The notes: generated from the sequence alone by a model not told the origin. DNA of 64,000 bases from an uncultured Faecalibacterium sp. (GCA_934518555.1 CAKSXW010000001.1:20528-84527), one strand, 5' to 3'; counted from the first letter of the stretch, positions 26,590 through 34,268 are shown. Translations and numbers: made by a program.

Positions 26590-26926
26590 CTTCCTGCATC
26601 TCCGTCAGCCGGTCCTTAGGCTCCGGCGGCTTGCCCAGCTCCTTGATGATGGTGAGCATGGTCTGCAGGGTGCGGTTGGCAGCATCGGCGTGCTTTGGCA
26701 GCTCCTTCACCAGTGGGTTGGCATAAACGTTTTCCCGGCCCTTGACGTACTCTTTGGAGGTGGTCAGGCTCCCGTCCTCCTCGTCCAGGGCGTCCCGGAT
26801 GTTTTGGATCACCCGGGCCTGCACGTCGTACTGTTCCACAGCCTGCAAAAACAGAGCGTTCTTGTCCACCCCGTAACGCTTGGCCATCCGGAGCAACTTG
26901 CTCTTTGTGGGGCTGGCTCGGCTCAT
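26582..26926 (-). CDS. Terminase small subunit (P27-like)
   Basis: 114 residues from ATG 26926, after AAAGGAG. A basic N-terminus (SKLLRMAKRYGVDKN) and helical body lead to a C-terminal ELGKPPEPKDRLTEM. It is the DNA-recognition partner of TerL. The assignment rests on position and helical character. An ATG at 26953 is in frame but lies upstream of the ribosome site. Confidence 0.65.
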   Translation of the reverse strand: MSRASPTKSKLLRMAKRYGVDKNALFLQAVEQYDVQARVIQNIRDALDEEDGSLTTSKEYVKGRENVYANPLVKELPKHADAANRTLQTMLTIIKELGKPPEPKDRLTEMQEDG

Positions 26927-27041
26927 CTCTTGGCAACTCCTTTCCATTTCCAAAAAAATCCCTGCGGACCTGAGAGCGGAAAAATGAACTTTGCCCCTCG
27001 GTCACCTGGCCTTGAAAAAATATTTTTGATAGGGGGGATAC

Positions 27042-27335
27042 TCACCCTGGAAACACCCTCCCAAAAGCATCCACAGAATACCGCTTTTTATTCCCGTGCA
27101 GTTTCATGTGGCAGCTCCGGCATACCAGCTCCAGGTTATCCCAGCACAGAGACACTGCCGGGTCCTGGATGGTGACTGGCGTGAGATGGACCTTGTGGTG
27201 CACGATCTCGCCAGCTGTCACCCTGCCGCTTTTCAGGCACTCCTCGCACAGGCCGCCTACGCTGGCAGCATACGAGTCCCGGCAGTGCTGCCAGGCTTTG
27301 CTCTTGTAAAATCCTTGTGCAAAATCTTTGGCCAT
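27042..27335 (-). CDS. HNH endonuclease
   Basis: 97 residues, from ATG 27335 after AAGGAGG. Treble-clef HNH with paired Cys (CEECLKSG, CRSCHMKLHG), the EIVHHKVHL catalytic strand and NLELVC. HNH proteins next to terminase genes are needed for cos-type packaging in HK97-like phages, so this phage probably makes cohesive ends. It begins 17 nt after the tRNA-like element. Confidence 0.85.
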   Translation of the reverse strand: MAKDFAQGFYKSKAWQHCRDSYAASVGGLCEECLKSGRVTAGEIVHHKVHLTPVTIQDPAVSLCWDNLELVCRSCHMKLHGNKKRYSVDAFGRVFPG

Positions 27336-27351
27336 AACAGCCTCCTTGTTG

Positions 27352-27432
27352 TGGAGCCGTTGGCTGGACTCGAACCAGCACCCACACGTCCCCCGCCTTA
27401 AATGGGCGGCGCTCTGCTTGAGCTACAACGGC
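27352..27432 (-). tRNA. tRNA-like gene, aberrant (anticodon position reads UUU)
   Basis: 81 nt with a perfect 7-bp acceptor stem (GCCGTTG/CAACGGC), an encoded CCA, D-stem GCTC/GAGC, anticodon stem CCGCC/GGCGG with a 7-nt loop CATTTAA, and T-arm GCTGG/CCAGC with loop TTCGAGT. It is odd in three ways: the D-loop is only AAGCA with no GG, position 33 is A instead of U, and the variable region is about 13 nt. It may be a real but divergent phage tRNA (Lys by position 34-36), or a tRNA mimic with another task. Confidence 0.55.
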
Positions 27433-27666
27433 ATAAAAAGTGGAGTACGCAGCTGCCCGCAACGACAGCTTGCAGGGTAGGATGGGAAAGAACCCGCTTG
27501 GCGATATGCTGCCACGCACTCCGGGATGATGCTGCTATGACCTGTATCTATTCAGCGGCCCGCCGGGGTGGTGCCCCTAGCGGCCGCCGGATAGCAATAA
27601 AGACCCGGCTGGTACATTCAGGCTTTTGGTAGTTGATGGGTGATCCTCTGTGTCAGCCGGGCAGCA
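27433..27666 (-). other. Late leader region without a clear gene
   Basis: No convincing coding frame is seen. It lies between the leader hairpin and the tRNA-like element and would be transcribed as the 5' part of the late message. Confidence 0.4.
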
Positions 27667-27715
27667 CAAAGCCCACAGGGTGAAGGGAGTAAGGGAACCT
27701 TTCCTGTGGGCTTTG
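27667..27715 (-). promoter_or_regulatory. Strong hairpin just after the late promoter
   Basis: A perfect 13-bp inverted repeat, CAAAGCCCACAGG / CCTGTGGGCTTTG, begins about 9 bp downstream of the -10 box. There is no T-run, so antitermination, stability or pausing is more likely than termination. Confidence 0.55.
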
Positions 27716-27723
27716 GCAGTCTA

Positions 27724-27809
27724 ATCATATCACAGGCAAAACAGTGCAAAACAGTGCGAGTTGGCCCAAAAACAGTGCGAAACAGTGCGTCTTGCTCCAA
27801 AAACAGTGC
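27724..27809 (-). promoter_or_regulatory. Phage late promoter with phased activator sites
   Basis: Minus-strand -10 TATGAT (27724-27729) without a proper -35. Instead five ACAGTGC heptamers (plus-strand reading) start at 27741, 27751, 27772, 27782 and 27803, spaced 10, 21, 10 and 21 bp, on one face of the helix. The nearest pair covers the -35 position. The gene just upstream encodes an ArpU/sigma-like protein, the probable activator. Confidence 0.6.
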
Positions 27810-27811
27810 TT

Positions 27812-28231
27812 TTACTGGCGTCCCTGGATGCAAAGCTCCTTTACGGCCCTCTTATGCCGTCGGTATACCCAGCTTACGTCCATGCCCATCTTGGCGGCGA
27901 TCTGCTCCCACTTTTTGCCGCCGATGTACCGCAGGTACAGGATCTCGTAATCCTGCACATCTGCGGTCTGGCTCATGGCAGCCAGGATCTCCTTGCGGAT
28001 GGCCTGGCACTCCATCACCTGGGCGTTGGCTGCCTGCACGGCCTCCATGATCTGCTCCACCGACCGGGGCAGAGCCTGACCGTCACCAGGGCCGCCGGGC
28101 ACCGAGGACAACACCTGGGTGACGTGCTGGGCGGCGGCACGGTATCGCTCTACCTCCTCCAGCTTGATCTTTTCCAGCTTGGCGGCCTTGCGATACCGCC
28201 GCAGCCACTGCTTTTTTTCTTCGTAGGTCAT
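27812..28231 (-). CDS. ArpU / sigma-70 region 4-like late transcription activator
   Basis: 139 residues from ATG 28231; the longer frame to 28288 overlaps the helicase gene. The N-terminus is helical and basic (KKQWLRRYRKAAKLEKIKLEEV). The C-terminus has a sigma region 4-like helix-turn-helix: DYEILYLRYIGGKKWEQIAAKMG then VSWVYRRHKRAVKEL. Proteins of this type (DUF1492/ArpU-like) are encoded at the end of phage early operons and switch on late genes. The phased ACAGTGC repeats start immediately after its stop. Confidence 0.7.
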   Translation of the reverse strand: MTYEEKKQWLRRYRKAAKLEKIKLEEVERYRAAAQHVTQVLSSVPGGPGDGQALPRSVEQIMEAVQAANAQVMECQAIRKEILAAMSQTADVQDYEILYLRYIGGKKWEQIAAKMGMDVSWVYRRHKRAVKELCIQGRQ

Positions 28232-28247
28232 GGGGCAAGCCTCTCTT

Positions 28248-29579
28248 TCACCACCCCGTGGGGAGCTCCATCTGGTCCGCCGGGGCAAAATCTTCGCTGT
28301 AGTTTTCGGCTGGGTCCGGCGCAGGCTGCCACTCGTGGTATTGGGGCTGCCACCACATGGGCACCCTGCCGGTGGCTCCCTCCCGGTTTTTGGGGATGCG
28401 GAGGTTCACCTCAAAGTAATCATTCGGCCCCTGCAGCTGACGCTCCCCGTCCACCTGGCTCTCGATGAACACCACGGCGTCGGCGTCCTGCTCGATGGTG
28501 CCGGAGCCCCGGAGATCTCCCAGAGCCGCCTTTTTAGCCCCACCGTTCCGGTCGGTGGTGCGGTTCAGCTGCACCAGCTCCACCACGGTGATGCCGGTCT
28601 CCATGGCCAGCTCCTTCAGGCTCCGGGTCACATCTGCAAGACGCTCCTGCTCCTTGCGGCCTTGCTGGGTGTCGGTGACCAGACCGATGTGGTCCACGAA
28701 CACCACCCGGGGGCGATACTTCATCACCCGGGCCCGGATGTCCTCCACCGTCATCCGGGTGCCGTCATCGTAGATCATGCCGGTGTGGCCCTTGATGAGG
28801 GCAAAGGCGTTGGCAAGGCTCTCCCGTTCTTCCCCGGTCAGCTTGCGGTCCCGCAGCCGGGTGGAGTTGATGCGTGTGAGCTTGGACATGGTGCGGAGCA
28901 TCAGCTTACGGCGGTCCTCCTCCATGGTCAGGTAGTACACCTGGCAGCAGTTGCTCAGCCGCAGGGCCAGAGCCAGGGCCAGGTCTGTTTTTCCGTGGCC
29001 CGGGCGGCCAGCAATGACCGTGACCATCTTTTCGCCAAACAGACCCAGCTCATCCAGCTCACGCCAGGCCAGCTTGACGTTGGTGTCCGGCTGCTGGAGC
29101 CACTGGAGCGTCTCGTCCCAGACCTGGGCAAACTCCTTGACGTTGGCGTCCACCGACGCTCGCCGCAGATGCTCCTGCACCTTCAGGGCCTCGCTCAGGT
29201 CCCGGCACAGGGTGTCGGAATCCCCAGGGTCCAGGGATATCTTGGCGGCAAGCTCCTGCAGCAGCCGCTTGCGGTAGTCCTCCATCACCAGGGCCTCGTA
29301 GTCCTGCACATGGCTGATGGTGGGCACCATCTCCGCTGCCAGCATCATCAGGGGTCGGAAGTCGGCCCCCAGCATCCGCTCCAGGATCACGGCATCCACG
29401 TTATGCCCGGTATCCAGCTGCACTTTGATGGCACCGGCCAGCTGCCGATAAGGCCCCTCCTGGAACATCTCCGGGGTCAGACGCTGCATTGTGGCCTTGC
29501 ACGCCGCCGGGTCCAGGATGGCTGCCCCCAGCACTGCCAGCTGGTGCTGCTGGGCCGTGGTGATCTTCCTGCCTGTCAT
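28248..29579 (-). CDS. Replicative DNA helicase (DnaB-like)
   Basis: 443 residues. N-terminal DnaB domain (QHQLAVLGAAILDPAAC). RecA-fold ATPase with Walker A AGRPGHGKTD near 192, Walker B RPRVVFVDHIGLV near 285, an LVQLNR motif and GTIEQDADAVVFI near 355. It unwinds phage DNA after loading by the initiator encoded just upstream, whose stop overlaps its start by 4 bp. Confidence 0.88.
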   Translation of the reverse strand: MTGRKITTAQQHQLAVLGAAILDPAACKATMQRLTPEMFQEGPYRQLAGAIKVQLDTGHNVDAVILERMLGADFRPLMMLAAEMVPTISHVQDYEALVMEDYRKRLLQELAAKISLDPGDSDTLCRDLSEALKVQEHLRRASVDANVKEFAQVWDETLQWLQQPDTNVKLAWRELDELGLFGEKMVTVIAGRPGHGKTDLALALALRLSNCCQVYYLTMEEDRRKLMLRTMSKLTRINSTRLRDRKLTGEERESLANAFALIKGHTGMIYDDGTRMTVEDIRARVMKYRPRVVFVDHIGLVTDTQQGRKEQERLADVTRSLKELAMETGITVVELVQLNRTTDRNGGAKKAALGDLRGSGTIEQDADAVVFIESQVDGERQLQGPNDYFEVNLRIPKNREGATGRVPMWWQPQYHEWQPAPDPAENYSEDFAPADQMELPTGW

Positions 29580-30439
29580 GCGCCGCCACCTCCCAGCAGA
29601 TCTGCCAGGGTGGTGTCCTTGGTGATCTTGCGGGGCTTGTCCGGGGCAGCAGCTGCCTTATGTACCGCCGCCGGGGCCTTGTCCACAAAGTCCTTGACCG
29701 CAAACACGCCGGTCCAGCCGTTTTCGATGCTCTGGTTCAGCATGGCCATGGCGTACCCGGCCCGGTCCTGGACCCCGGCCTGATCCACCAGTCGCTTGAT
29801 AGACTTGCAGATCTTCTTTGCCACCAGAGGGTTCCACAGCTTTTTCTTGTCCTGTTTGGCCAGGGCCTGGCGATGCTGGTCAAAGTCCATCAGGGTATCA
29901 TACAGCCCCGCCGGGCCGCCCCGGGAGAACTCGTCAAAGACCTCAGCCACCGTCAGGCTGCCGGGCTCCTCTCGCACCTGCGTGTGCGCCCCCGCACGGG
30001 GTTTATTATTATTAGCTTTATCGCTTTTATTATTACCCGGCAATTCGCCGGGGGTCTGTACGGCAATTTGCCGGGGGTCCACACGGCATTCTGCCGGGGG
30101 CGGCAATTTGCCGGGGGTGGCATTCTGCCGGGGGGCCTGTTCGACTTCTTCCACTGCAGGACGCAGAGCGGTATACCGATTCACCGCTACGCCATTGATG
30201 AGTTCCTGCCATTTCCGCAGCAGTCCCTTTGCCTCCAGTGCTTTCAGGGTACGCTCCACGGTCCGTGTGTCGATCTCGTAGTAGTCTGCAATATACTTGA
30301 TGGAGCCATAGTAGCAGCCCTGTTCGTCCTGCGTGAAGCCCCAGATCAGGCAATAAACATCCAATTCAGTGCCTTTCAGGTGGTAGTCAGAGATCATCCA
30401 GTGCGGCTGTACGGTATAGCTTTCCTGTTTCACGATCAT
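29576..30439 (-). CDS. Phage replication initiator (helix-turn-helix)
   Basis: 287 residues. The N-terminal ~95 residues are a winged helix (LDVYCLIWGF ... YYEIDTRTVERTLKALEAKGLLRKW), as in phage replisome organisers. A low-complexity linker (~100-150) is encoded by the iteron-like repeats. The C-terminus has a DnaD/loader-like helical part (WNPLVAKKICKSIKRLVDQ ... YAMAMLNQSIENGW). It would bind the origin within its own gene and load the helicase encoded next. Confidence 0.75.
   Translation of the reverse strand: MIVKQESYTVQPHWMISDYHLKGTELDVYCLIWGFTQDEQGCYYGSIKYIADYYEIDTRTVERTLKALEAKGLLRKWQELINGVAVNRYTALRPAVEEVEQAPRQNATPGKLPPPAECRVDPRQIAVQTPGELPGNNKSDKANNNKPRAGAHTQVREEPGSLTVAEVFDEFSRGGPAGLYDTLMDFDQHRQALAKQDKKKLWNPLVAKKICKSIKRLVDQAGVQDRAGYAMAMLNQSIENGWTGVFAVKDFVDKAPAAVHKAAAAPDKPRKITKDTTLADLLGGGGA
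30001..30137 (-). other. Probable phage replication origin (iterons plus AT-rich tract)
   Basis: Five repeats of GGCAATTTGCCGGGGG or GGCATTCTGCCGGGGG type start at 30039, 30062, 30085, 30102 and 30119 (steps 23, 23, 17, 17). They are flanked at 30001-30036 by an AT-rich tract (TTTATTATTATTAGC). The site lies inside the initiator gene, as in lambda O. Confidence 0.65.
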
Positions 30440-30455
30440 GGTTTACCCTCCTCCA

Positions 30456-30896
30456 TCAAAACGGCAGGTCGTCGGTATCGTCGATGACCGCAAAGTCGTC
30501 GGCGGTGCTGTAGCTGGGCTCCGGGGCTGCCTGGGTCTGGTGGGGCACCTGGCCAGAGGGCCGTGTGTCGGTGCTGCCCTTGGAGCCTGCAAAGTTGACG
30601 GTATCCGCCACCACGGCAACGGCTGTACGATTGTTGCCGTTCTTATCCTGGTAGTTGTTGGTCTGAAGGCGGCCCTGAATAGCAATCAGACTGCCTTTCT
30701 GGAAATACTTGCTCACGAAATCGGCCTGCTGCCGCCAGGCCACGATGTCGATGAAATCGGCCTGACGCTGCTGGCCCTGTTTGGCGAAATTGCGGTCGCA
30801 GGCAATGCGAAAACGGCAGACGTTCACCCCTGCCGGGGTGGTGCGAAATTCCGGGTCCGCCACCAGGCGGCCCATGATTGCGATAACATTAAGCAT
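30456..30896 (-). CDS. ssb: Single-stranded DNA-binding protein
   Basis: 146 residues from ATG 30896. OB-fold SSB sequence (MLNVIAIMGRLVADPEFRTT, FIDIVAWRQQADFVSKYF, GRLQTNNYQDKNG), followed by a flexible linker and the acidic tail ending DDLPF that recruits partner proteins. Phage copy for replication and recombination. It overlaps the end of the preceding gene by 8 bp. Confidence 0.92.
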   Translation of the reverse strand: MLNVIAIMGRLVADPEFRTTPAGVNVCRFRIACDRNFAKQGQQRQADFIDIVAWRQQADFVSKYFQKGSLIAIQGRLQTNNYQDKNGNNRTAVAVVADTVNFAGSKGSTDTRPSGQVPHQTQAAPEPSYSTADDFAVIDDTDDLPF

Positions 30897-31200
30897 GGAG
30901 ATAGTCCTTTCCGACAGCGGCCATCCAGGCAGTGTGTGCGCCGGGGCCATTCTGTTCCTCGTATTTTGCCTGAGCCGCTGCCTTCAGGGCCAGGGCGCAG
31001 GCGGCGTTATAATGGGCACTGAGGCCCGGTTCGTTGTGGTGCTGGTGACACAGCCAGACCTTCAGGCCGTGCCGCTCAGAAAAGCACCGCAGGGGCCCCG
31101 GGAGCACATGGTGCTCCTCCAGCCCCCGGGTGGTCTTGACCCCATACCAGCGGCGGCAGATGTAGCATTCTTTTTCTGTCTGAATGATGCTTTTGGACAT
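30889..31200 (-). CDS. Small zinc-finger (HNH/treble-clef-like) phage protein
   Basis: 103 residues. Cys-Tyr-Ile-Cys near 12-15, EEHHVLPG near 28, and LCHQHHNEPGLSAHYN near 50 form a likely zinc-bound treble clef resembling HNH nucleases and the NinG/Rap recombination proteins. It sits between SSB and a NinB-like gene, so a role in recombination or DNA processing is plausible but inferred. Confidence 0.5.
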   Translation of the reverse strand: MSKSIIQTEKECYICRRWYGVKTTRGLEEHHVLPGPLRCFSERHGLKVWLCHQHHNEPGLSAHYNAACALALKAAAQAKYEEQNGPGAHTAWMAAVGKDYLHA

Positions 31201-31203
31201 AGA

Positions 31204-31746
31204 TCATTTGCTCCATTCCTGCCAATAAGCAGTTACAACGGGGTCACTGACCCCCATCTCAGCCAGGCGGTCAAAGATCCCGTCGATCAGGTTTTTCATT
31301 TCTTGGGTGGTGAAGGTGGAACTGCCCTGGGTGCACTTGACGGTGCAGCGGTCATGGTCCAGGATCTCCACCAGGTGGACCAGGCGATAGCAGCCCCGGA
31401 GAATATCCAGGGCCCCTGCCGGGACCTCCAGATAGTCCACCTTGGCCCCGTACTTCTCCAGCATCTCCAGATAGCAGTCCTCCGGAGTTACGCCTCCGGT
31501 GCGGTGGGCGTTGTAGTGGTCTGCCATGATGGTGAGCAAGGCCCACATCAGGCTGTTCTGGGCAATGCTGCGGCCCTTGCGCTCCGGCTCCACCGTCAGG
31601 GTCAGGTGCAAGGGCCGGCCCTGGGCCAGTTCATCCAGACGCTGGTAGATCTGCTTCTCCACAAACTCCCCGGCGTTTTCCACCTGGATGCGTTGAGACT
31701 GTGGATCATACACCACCGGCAACCGACCGATCACTCTGCTTGCCAT
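31204..31746 (-). CDS. NinB-like recombination protein (putative)
   Basis: 180 residues. GRSIAQNSLMWALLTIMADHYN resembles the RS..QN..MW core of NinB/Orf single-strand-binding recombination mediators. The rest (TPEDCYLEMLEKYG, TTQEMKNLIDGIFDRLAEMG) is helical. Neighbours are SSB and a candidate annealing protein, giving a recombination cluster. The family call is by eye only. Confidence 0.5.
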   Translation of the reverse strand: MASRVIGRLPVVYDPQSQRIQVENAGEFVEKQIYQRLDELAQGRPLHLTLTVEPERKGRSIAQNSLMWALLTIMADHYNAHRTGGVTPEDCYLEMLEKYGAKVDYLEVPAGALDILRGCYRLVHLVEILDHDRCTVKCTQGSSTFTTQEMKNLIDGIFDRLAEMGVSDPVVTAYWQEWSK

Positions 31747-32372
31747 ACCACTTTGCGCTCCCCCTGCAGCAGCTGCACCCCGATGATGCGGCCATCCTCC
31801 CCACGCAGCAGCTTGTCCACGGTCAGGGCACTGTGCAGACGGTAGCCTGCCACCACAGGCGGATCGTTGGGACTCTTGGCTCGCTTGTGCACCGGGTCAA
31901 GGGCCACCTGATCGGCGGCAAAGGTCATGGAGGGCAGGGCCATCACGTCGGCACCGACCCCCCAAAGGGCCGCAGCCGCCAGGAAGCTGCCGTTTTCCTT
32001 CCACTTGTCCGGGTTTGAGATCTGGAGCCTGCCTGCCGGGGCAGCGGCATCCTTGATGGCAAAGTTATTCATCAGGGGGTGATACACCCCCACGCCGCAC
32101 CAGAGACGGCCATCGGCAAAATAGAACCGCCGGGTCCAGCCCAGGGTGCCAAAGGTCTCATCCATCATGTGCAGCACCGCAGCCGGATCTGGCAGCAGCC
32201 GGACCCGGACCGCATCGGCGCCACACTCGCACAGCACCACCTGCACCTCCTGGGCCGCTGTCTGGCGAGGTTTTGGGGCAAACAAGGGAAACTGCACCTC
32301 CTGGGCCGCCGGGCGTTGCTGGGCAGTCTGAGGGGCTTTTCTGCGAGGGTTACTTTTTGCGGTAGTAGACAT
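31731..32372 (-). CDS. Candidate single-strand annealing protein (Rad52-like), uncertain
   Basis: 213 residues from ATG 32372 (AGGAG about 12 nt upstream). A basic Gln/Pro-rich N-terminus (~1-40) leads to LGWTRRFYFADGRLWCGVGVYHP and GSFLAAAALWGVGADVMALP, which faintly recall the GW..(F/Y) and A...fG..L signatures of Rad52/Sak proteins. Location in a recombination gene cluster supports this, but the match is weak and another function is possible. It overlaps the NinB-like gene start by 16 bp. Confidence 0.35.
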   Translation of the reverse strand: MSTTAKSNPRRKAPQTAQQRPAAQEVQFPLFAPKPRQTAAQEVQVVLCECGADAVRVRLLPDPAAVLHMMDETFGTLGWTRRFYFADGRLWCGVGVYHPLMNNFAIKDAAAPAGRLQISNPDKWKENGSFLAAAALWGVGADVMALPSMTFAADQVALDPVHKRAKSPNDPPVVAGYRLHSALTVDKLLRGEDGRIIGVQLLQGERKVVWQAE

Positions 32373-32811
32373 CCTGTAAACGTTCTCCTTTCTCGTTGTA
32401 GGACAGAGGGTCTGCCAGCGGATGGAGCCAGCCATACTGCAAGGCCCCTTGTGCGGCGGCACGCTGCTGCGGCTTGACGCTCCACAGCGTATTCATTTCG
32501 TCTGCCGTGACATTGACGGCAGTGCGGCTGTACCCGGTGCAGGGCACCATGCAGACCACCACCCCGTCTGCGGAGGTGGCATAGACCACCGGAGGCATCC
32601 GTTTGCGGAGCTCCATCAGCTGCCGGATCTGCTTGGCCGGAGCCGTGGCCCGGGGCCACAGCCAGTCCTCATCCAACAGCCATACCAGTTTGCCGTCTAC
32701 AAGGCCTTTTTGGGCCTGGGGCCAGGCCTTGGCGGAGAGCTTGCGCCGGACCGTGGCCGGGGTCTTTCCGTGGAGGGCAGCCCACTGCTCCACCGTCACC
32801 ATATTGCCCAT
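32350..32811 (-). CDS. Phage protein with N-terminal helix-turn-helix
   Basis: 153 residues. Residues 1-30 (VTVEQWAALHGKTPATVRRKL) look like an excisionase/MerR-type helix-turn-helix. WPRATAPAKQIRQLMELRKRM and a strand-rich C-terminus follow. The function is unknown. It lies in the early operon and overlaps the next gene by 23 bp. Confidence 0.55.
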   Translation of the reverse strand: MGNMVTVEQWAALHGKTPATVRRKLSAKAWPQAQKGLVDGKLVWLLDEDWLWPRATAPAKQIRQLMELRKRMPPVVYATSADGVVVCMVPCTGYSRTAVNVTADEMNTLWSVKPQQRAAAQGALQYGWLHPLADPLSYNEKGERLQDVYYRKK

Positions 32812-32899
32812 GGGTTCATCTCCTTTCTGTGTCTTGATACACTGGCAGCGGCTTTTGTTTTACCTCCTGCCGCTAGTGGAGGATGCTGCTACAGGTTTT

Positions 32900-33262
32900 T
32901 CATGGAAACGCCTCCAGACGTGTGATCTGATAGATGGAGTTATACAGGTAGTGCCTGCCGCCTCGCAGATACTCCAGATTGTTCAGCAGCATCTCCAGAT
33001 GATACAGGGCAGGCGGCGGATTGCTGCCCTTGAGGTGGTAGTGCAGCCAATGGATCAGCTCCCCCAGCTGCGGATCGTTCATCCGCAGCACCGTGGAGGC
33101 CGGAAACTTGCGCCCATGGCCGTCCACGGCGTAGTACAGGATGCCGGCATATTGCAGGTACTCCGGATCTGTGCTATACTCCGGGGTGAGAAACGTTTCT
33201 ATCCTCACTTTGAGCTTGTCCGTGTTGGCGCACGGGCAGGCTCTTTCTTTTTGGCCGGTCAT
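32900..33262 (-). CDS. Hypothetical early phage protein
   Basis: 120 residues, not recognised. It has a Cys pair near the N-terminus (ACPCANTDK) and a helical C-terminal half (LGELIHWLHYHL, ALYHLEMLLNNLEYL). Overlaps of 4 bp with its upstream neighbour support a real gene. The 88 bp to the next gene (32812-32899) hold only its ribosome site. Confidence 0.55.
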   Translation of the reverse strand: MTGQKERACPCANTDKLKVRIETFLTPEYSTDPEYLQYAGILYYAVDGHGRKFPASTVLRMNDPQLGELIHWLHYHLKGSNPPPALYHLEMLLNNLEYLRGGRHYLYNSIYQITRLEAFP

Positions 33263-33558
33263 AAGCCGTAGACCTCACGCATAAACGAGGCCTCTTTGTC
33301 GTGGAAGGTCACGCCTTTTGTACTGCTGCCTGCGATTTTGGAAAAATCGTCCTTGACGGCTGCGGCAACCCTTTCGCCGACGACTTCGATCATTGCTTTT
33401 TTGATATCAGCGGGGATATTTTTCTGTTGGATGCGGTCAGCCACCGAGGATGCCAGTGCCAGTGACAGGGTCGCCCAGATCTGGCTTTGCGAGATAGGCT
33501 TTTCGCTCTCAGCGCAGACGGCAAGCTGTCCGTTTTCGTCTTTGATAATGATCTTCAT
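33259..33558 (-). CDS. Hypothetical early phage protein
   Basis: 99 residues, not recognised. The N-terminal strand pair (MKIIIKDENGQLAVCAES) is followed by helices (QSQIWATLSLALASSVADRI, AMIEVVGERVAAAVKDDF). It overlaps both neighbours by 4 bp (ATGA), typical of a phage operon. Confidence 0.55.
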   Translation of the reverse strand: MKIIIKDENGQLAVCAESEKPISQSQIWATLSLALASSVADRIQQKNIPADIKKAMIEVVGERVAAAVKDDFSKIAGSSTKGVTFHDKEASFMREVYGL

Positions 33559-33818
33559 GCTTTTTTCCTTCCTTTTCCTCTGCCATGGGGACGGGGCAGC
33601 TCCACCTCGCTGCGCTGGATCAGCTCCCTGTGCATGATGTACTTATATGGATTTTTGGGCTGCCGGGTCTGGCTGTGGGCATAGTGGGTGGTAAAAGCCG
33701 CAGTGCTTTTGTACCCCAGCCGCCGGGCGCACACCTGGGAGGTACCGGAGGCCATCAGCTCACCGGTCCGGGCATCCCAGACGGTGTACCAGTAGCAGCC
33801 GCTGTAAAAGTTTGGCAC
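33555..33818 (-). CDS. Small basic phage protein
   Basis: 87 residues with a very basic C-terminus (RPHGRGKGRKKA). The N-terminal YWYTVWDARTGELMASGTSQVCARRLGY resembles the short AP2/NUMOD-like nucleic-acid-binding modules seen in phages. The function is unknown. Confidence 0.5.
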   Translation of the reverse strand: MPNFYSGCYWYTVWDARTGELMASGTSQVCARRLGYKSTAAFTTHYAHSQTRQPKNPYKYIMHRELIQRSEVELPRPHGRGKGRKKA

Positions 33819-33820
33819 GG

Positions 33821-33982
33821 TCAGGCCCCTCGCTGTGGTTCTTCACCGAGCACCCAGAGCAGCCGCTGGATTACTTCGTTGGTTTCCACCAAGGCGCTGC
33901 CGCATTCGACCCTGCCGGTGTACCACCCAATGGTTTGCAGCAGCCGATCTCGCAAAGCACGCAGCTCTTTCAGGTCGTCCAT
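33821..33982 (-). CDS. Small hypothetical phage protein
   Basis: 53 residues from ATG 33982, with the upstream sequence GAAAGGCAGGGTAAC as a weak ribosome site. It is helical (DLKELRALRDRLLQTIGWYTG). The longer frame to 34084 lies over the neighbouring gene and is not supported. The function is unknown. Confidence 0.45.
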   Translation of the reverse strand: MDDLKELRALRDRLLQTIGWYTGRVECGSALVETNEVIQRLLWVLGEEPQRGA

Positions 33983-33983
33983 G

Positions 33984-34268
33984 TTACCCTGCCTTTCTCC
34001 CGTTGGAGGTCGTGACGGGGGTCTGCTGCTGCTCCAGGGCGATACGTTCATAATACTTGCTGTCGGCAAGCATCCCCCACACACTCATGGGCAGGCCCAG
34101 GCCCAGCGCAGCCAGCACCCAGGGTGCGGCCTTGGCCGCCGCAGCCACTTCCCAGCTGCCCCACATGACCAGCAAATGCACGATGCCAGCGTTGAGCCAG
34201 ACCAGCACCTGGGCTGCACCCACACCAGCCAGAGCGGCTACGGCACAGGTCTCAAAAAGTCGTTTCAT
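33984..34268 (-). CDS. Small two-helix membrane phage protein
   Basis: 94 residues from ATG 34268. There are two membrane segments (about 7-32 and 42-63), then a cytoplasmic tail (DSKYYERIALEQQQ). It could be a superinfection-exclusion or host-takeover protein, but nothing identifies it. It overlaps the upstream gene end by 17 bp. Confidence 0.5.
   Translation of the reverse strand: MKRLFETCAVAALAGVGAAQVLVWLNAGIVHLLVMWGSWEVAAAAKAAPWVLAALGLGLPMSVWGMLADSKYYERIALEQQQTPVTTSNGRKAG

Noticed and set aside
27352-27432. tRNA-like gene as an ochre suppressor (anticodon UUA)
   Set aside because: The only stable anticodon stem places UUU, not UUA, at positions 34-36.
27741-27809. ACAGTGC repeats considered as a CRISPR or simple tandem repeat
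   Set aside because: Seven-bp units with strict 10/21-bp steps before a promoter point to protein binding sites.
30039-30137. Repeat block considered as a CRISPR array
   Set aside because: Units are 16-17 bp with spacers of 0-7 bp and lie inside a coding frame; it fits an iteron origin.
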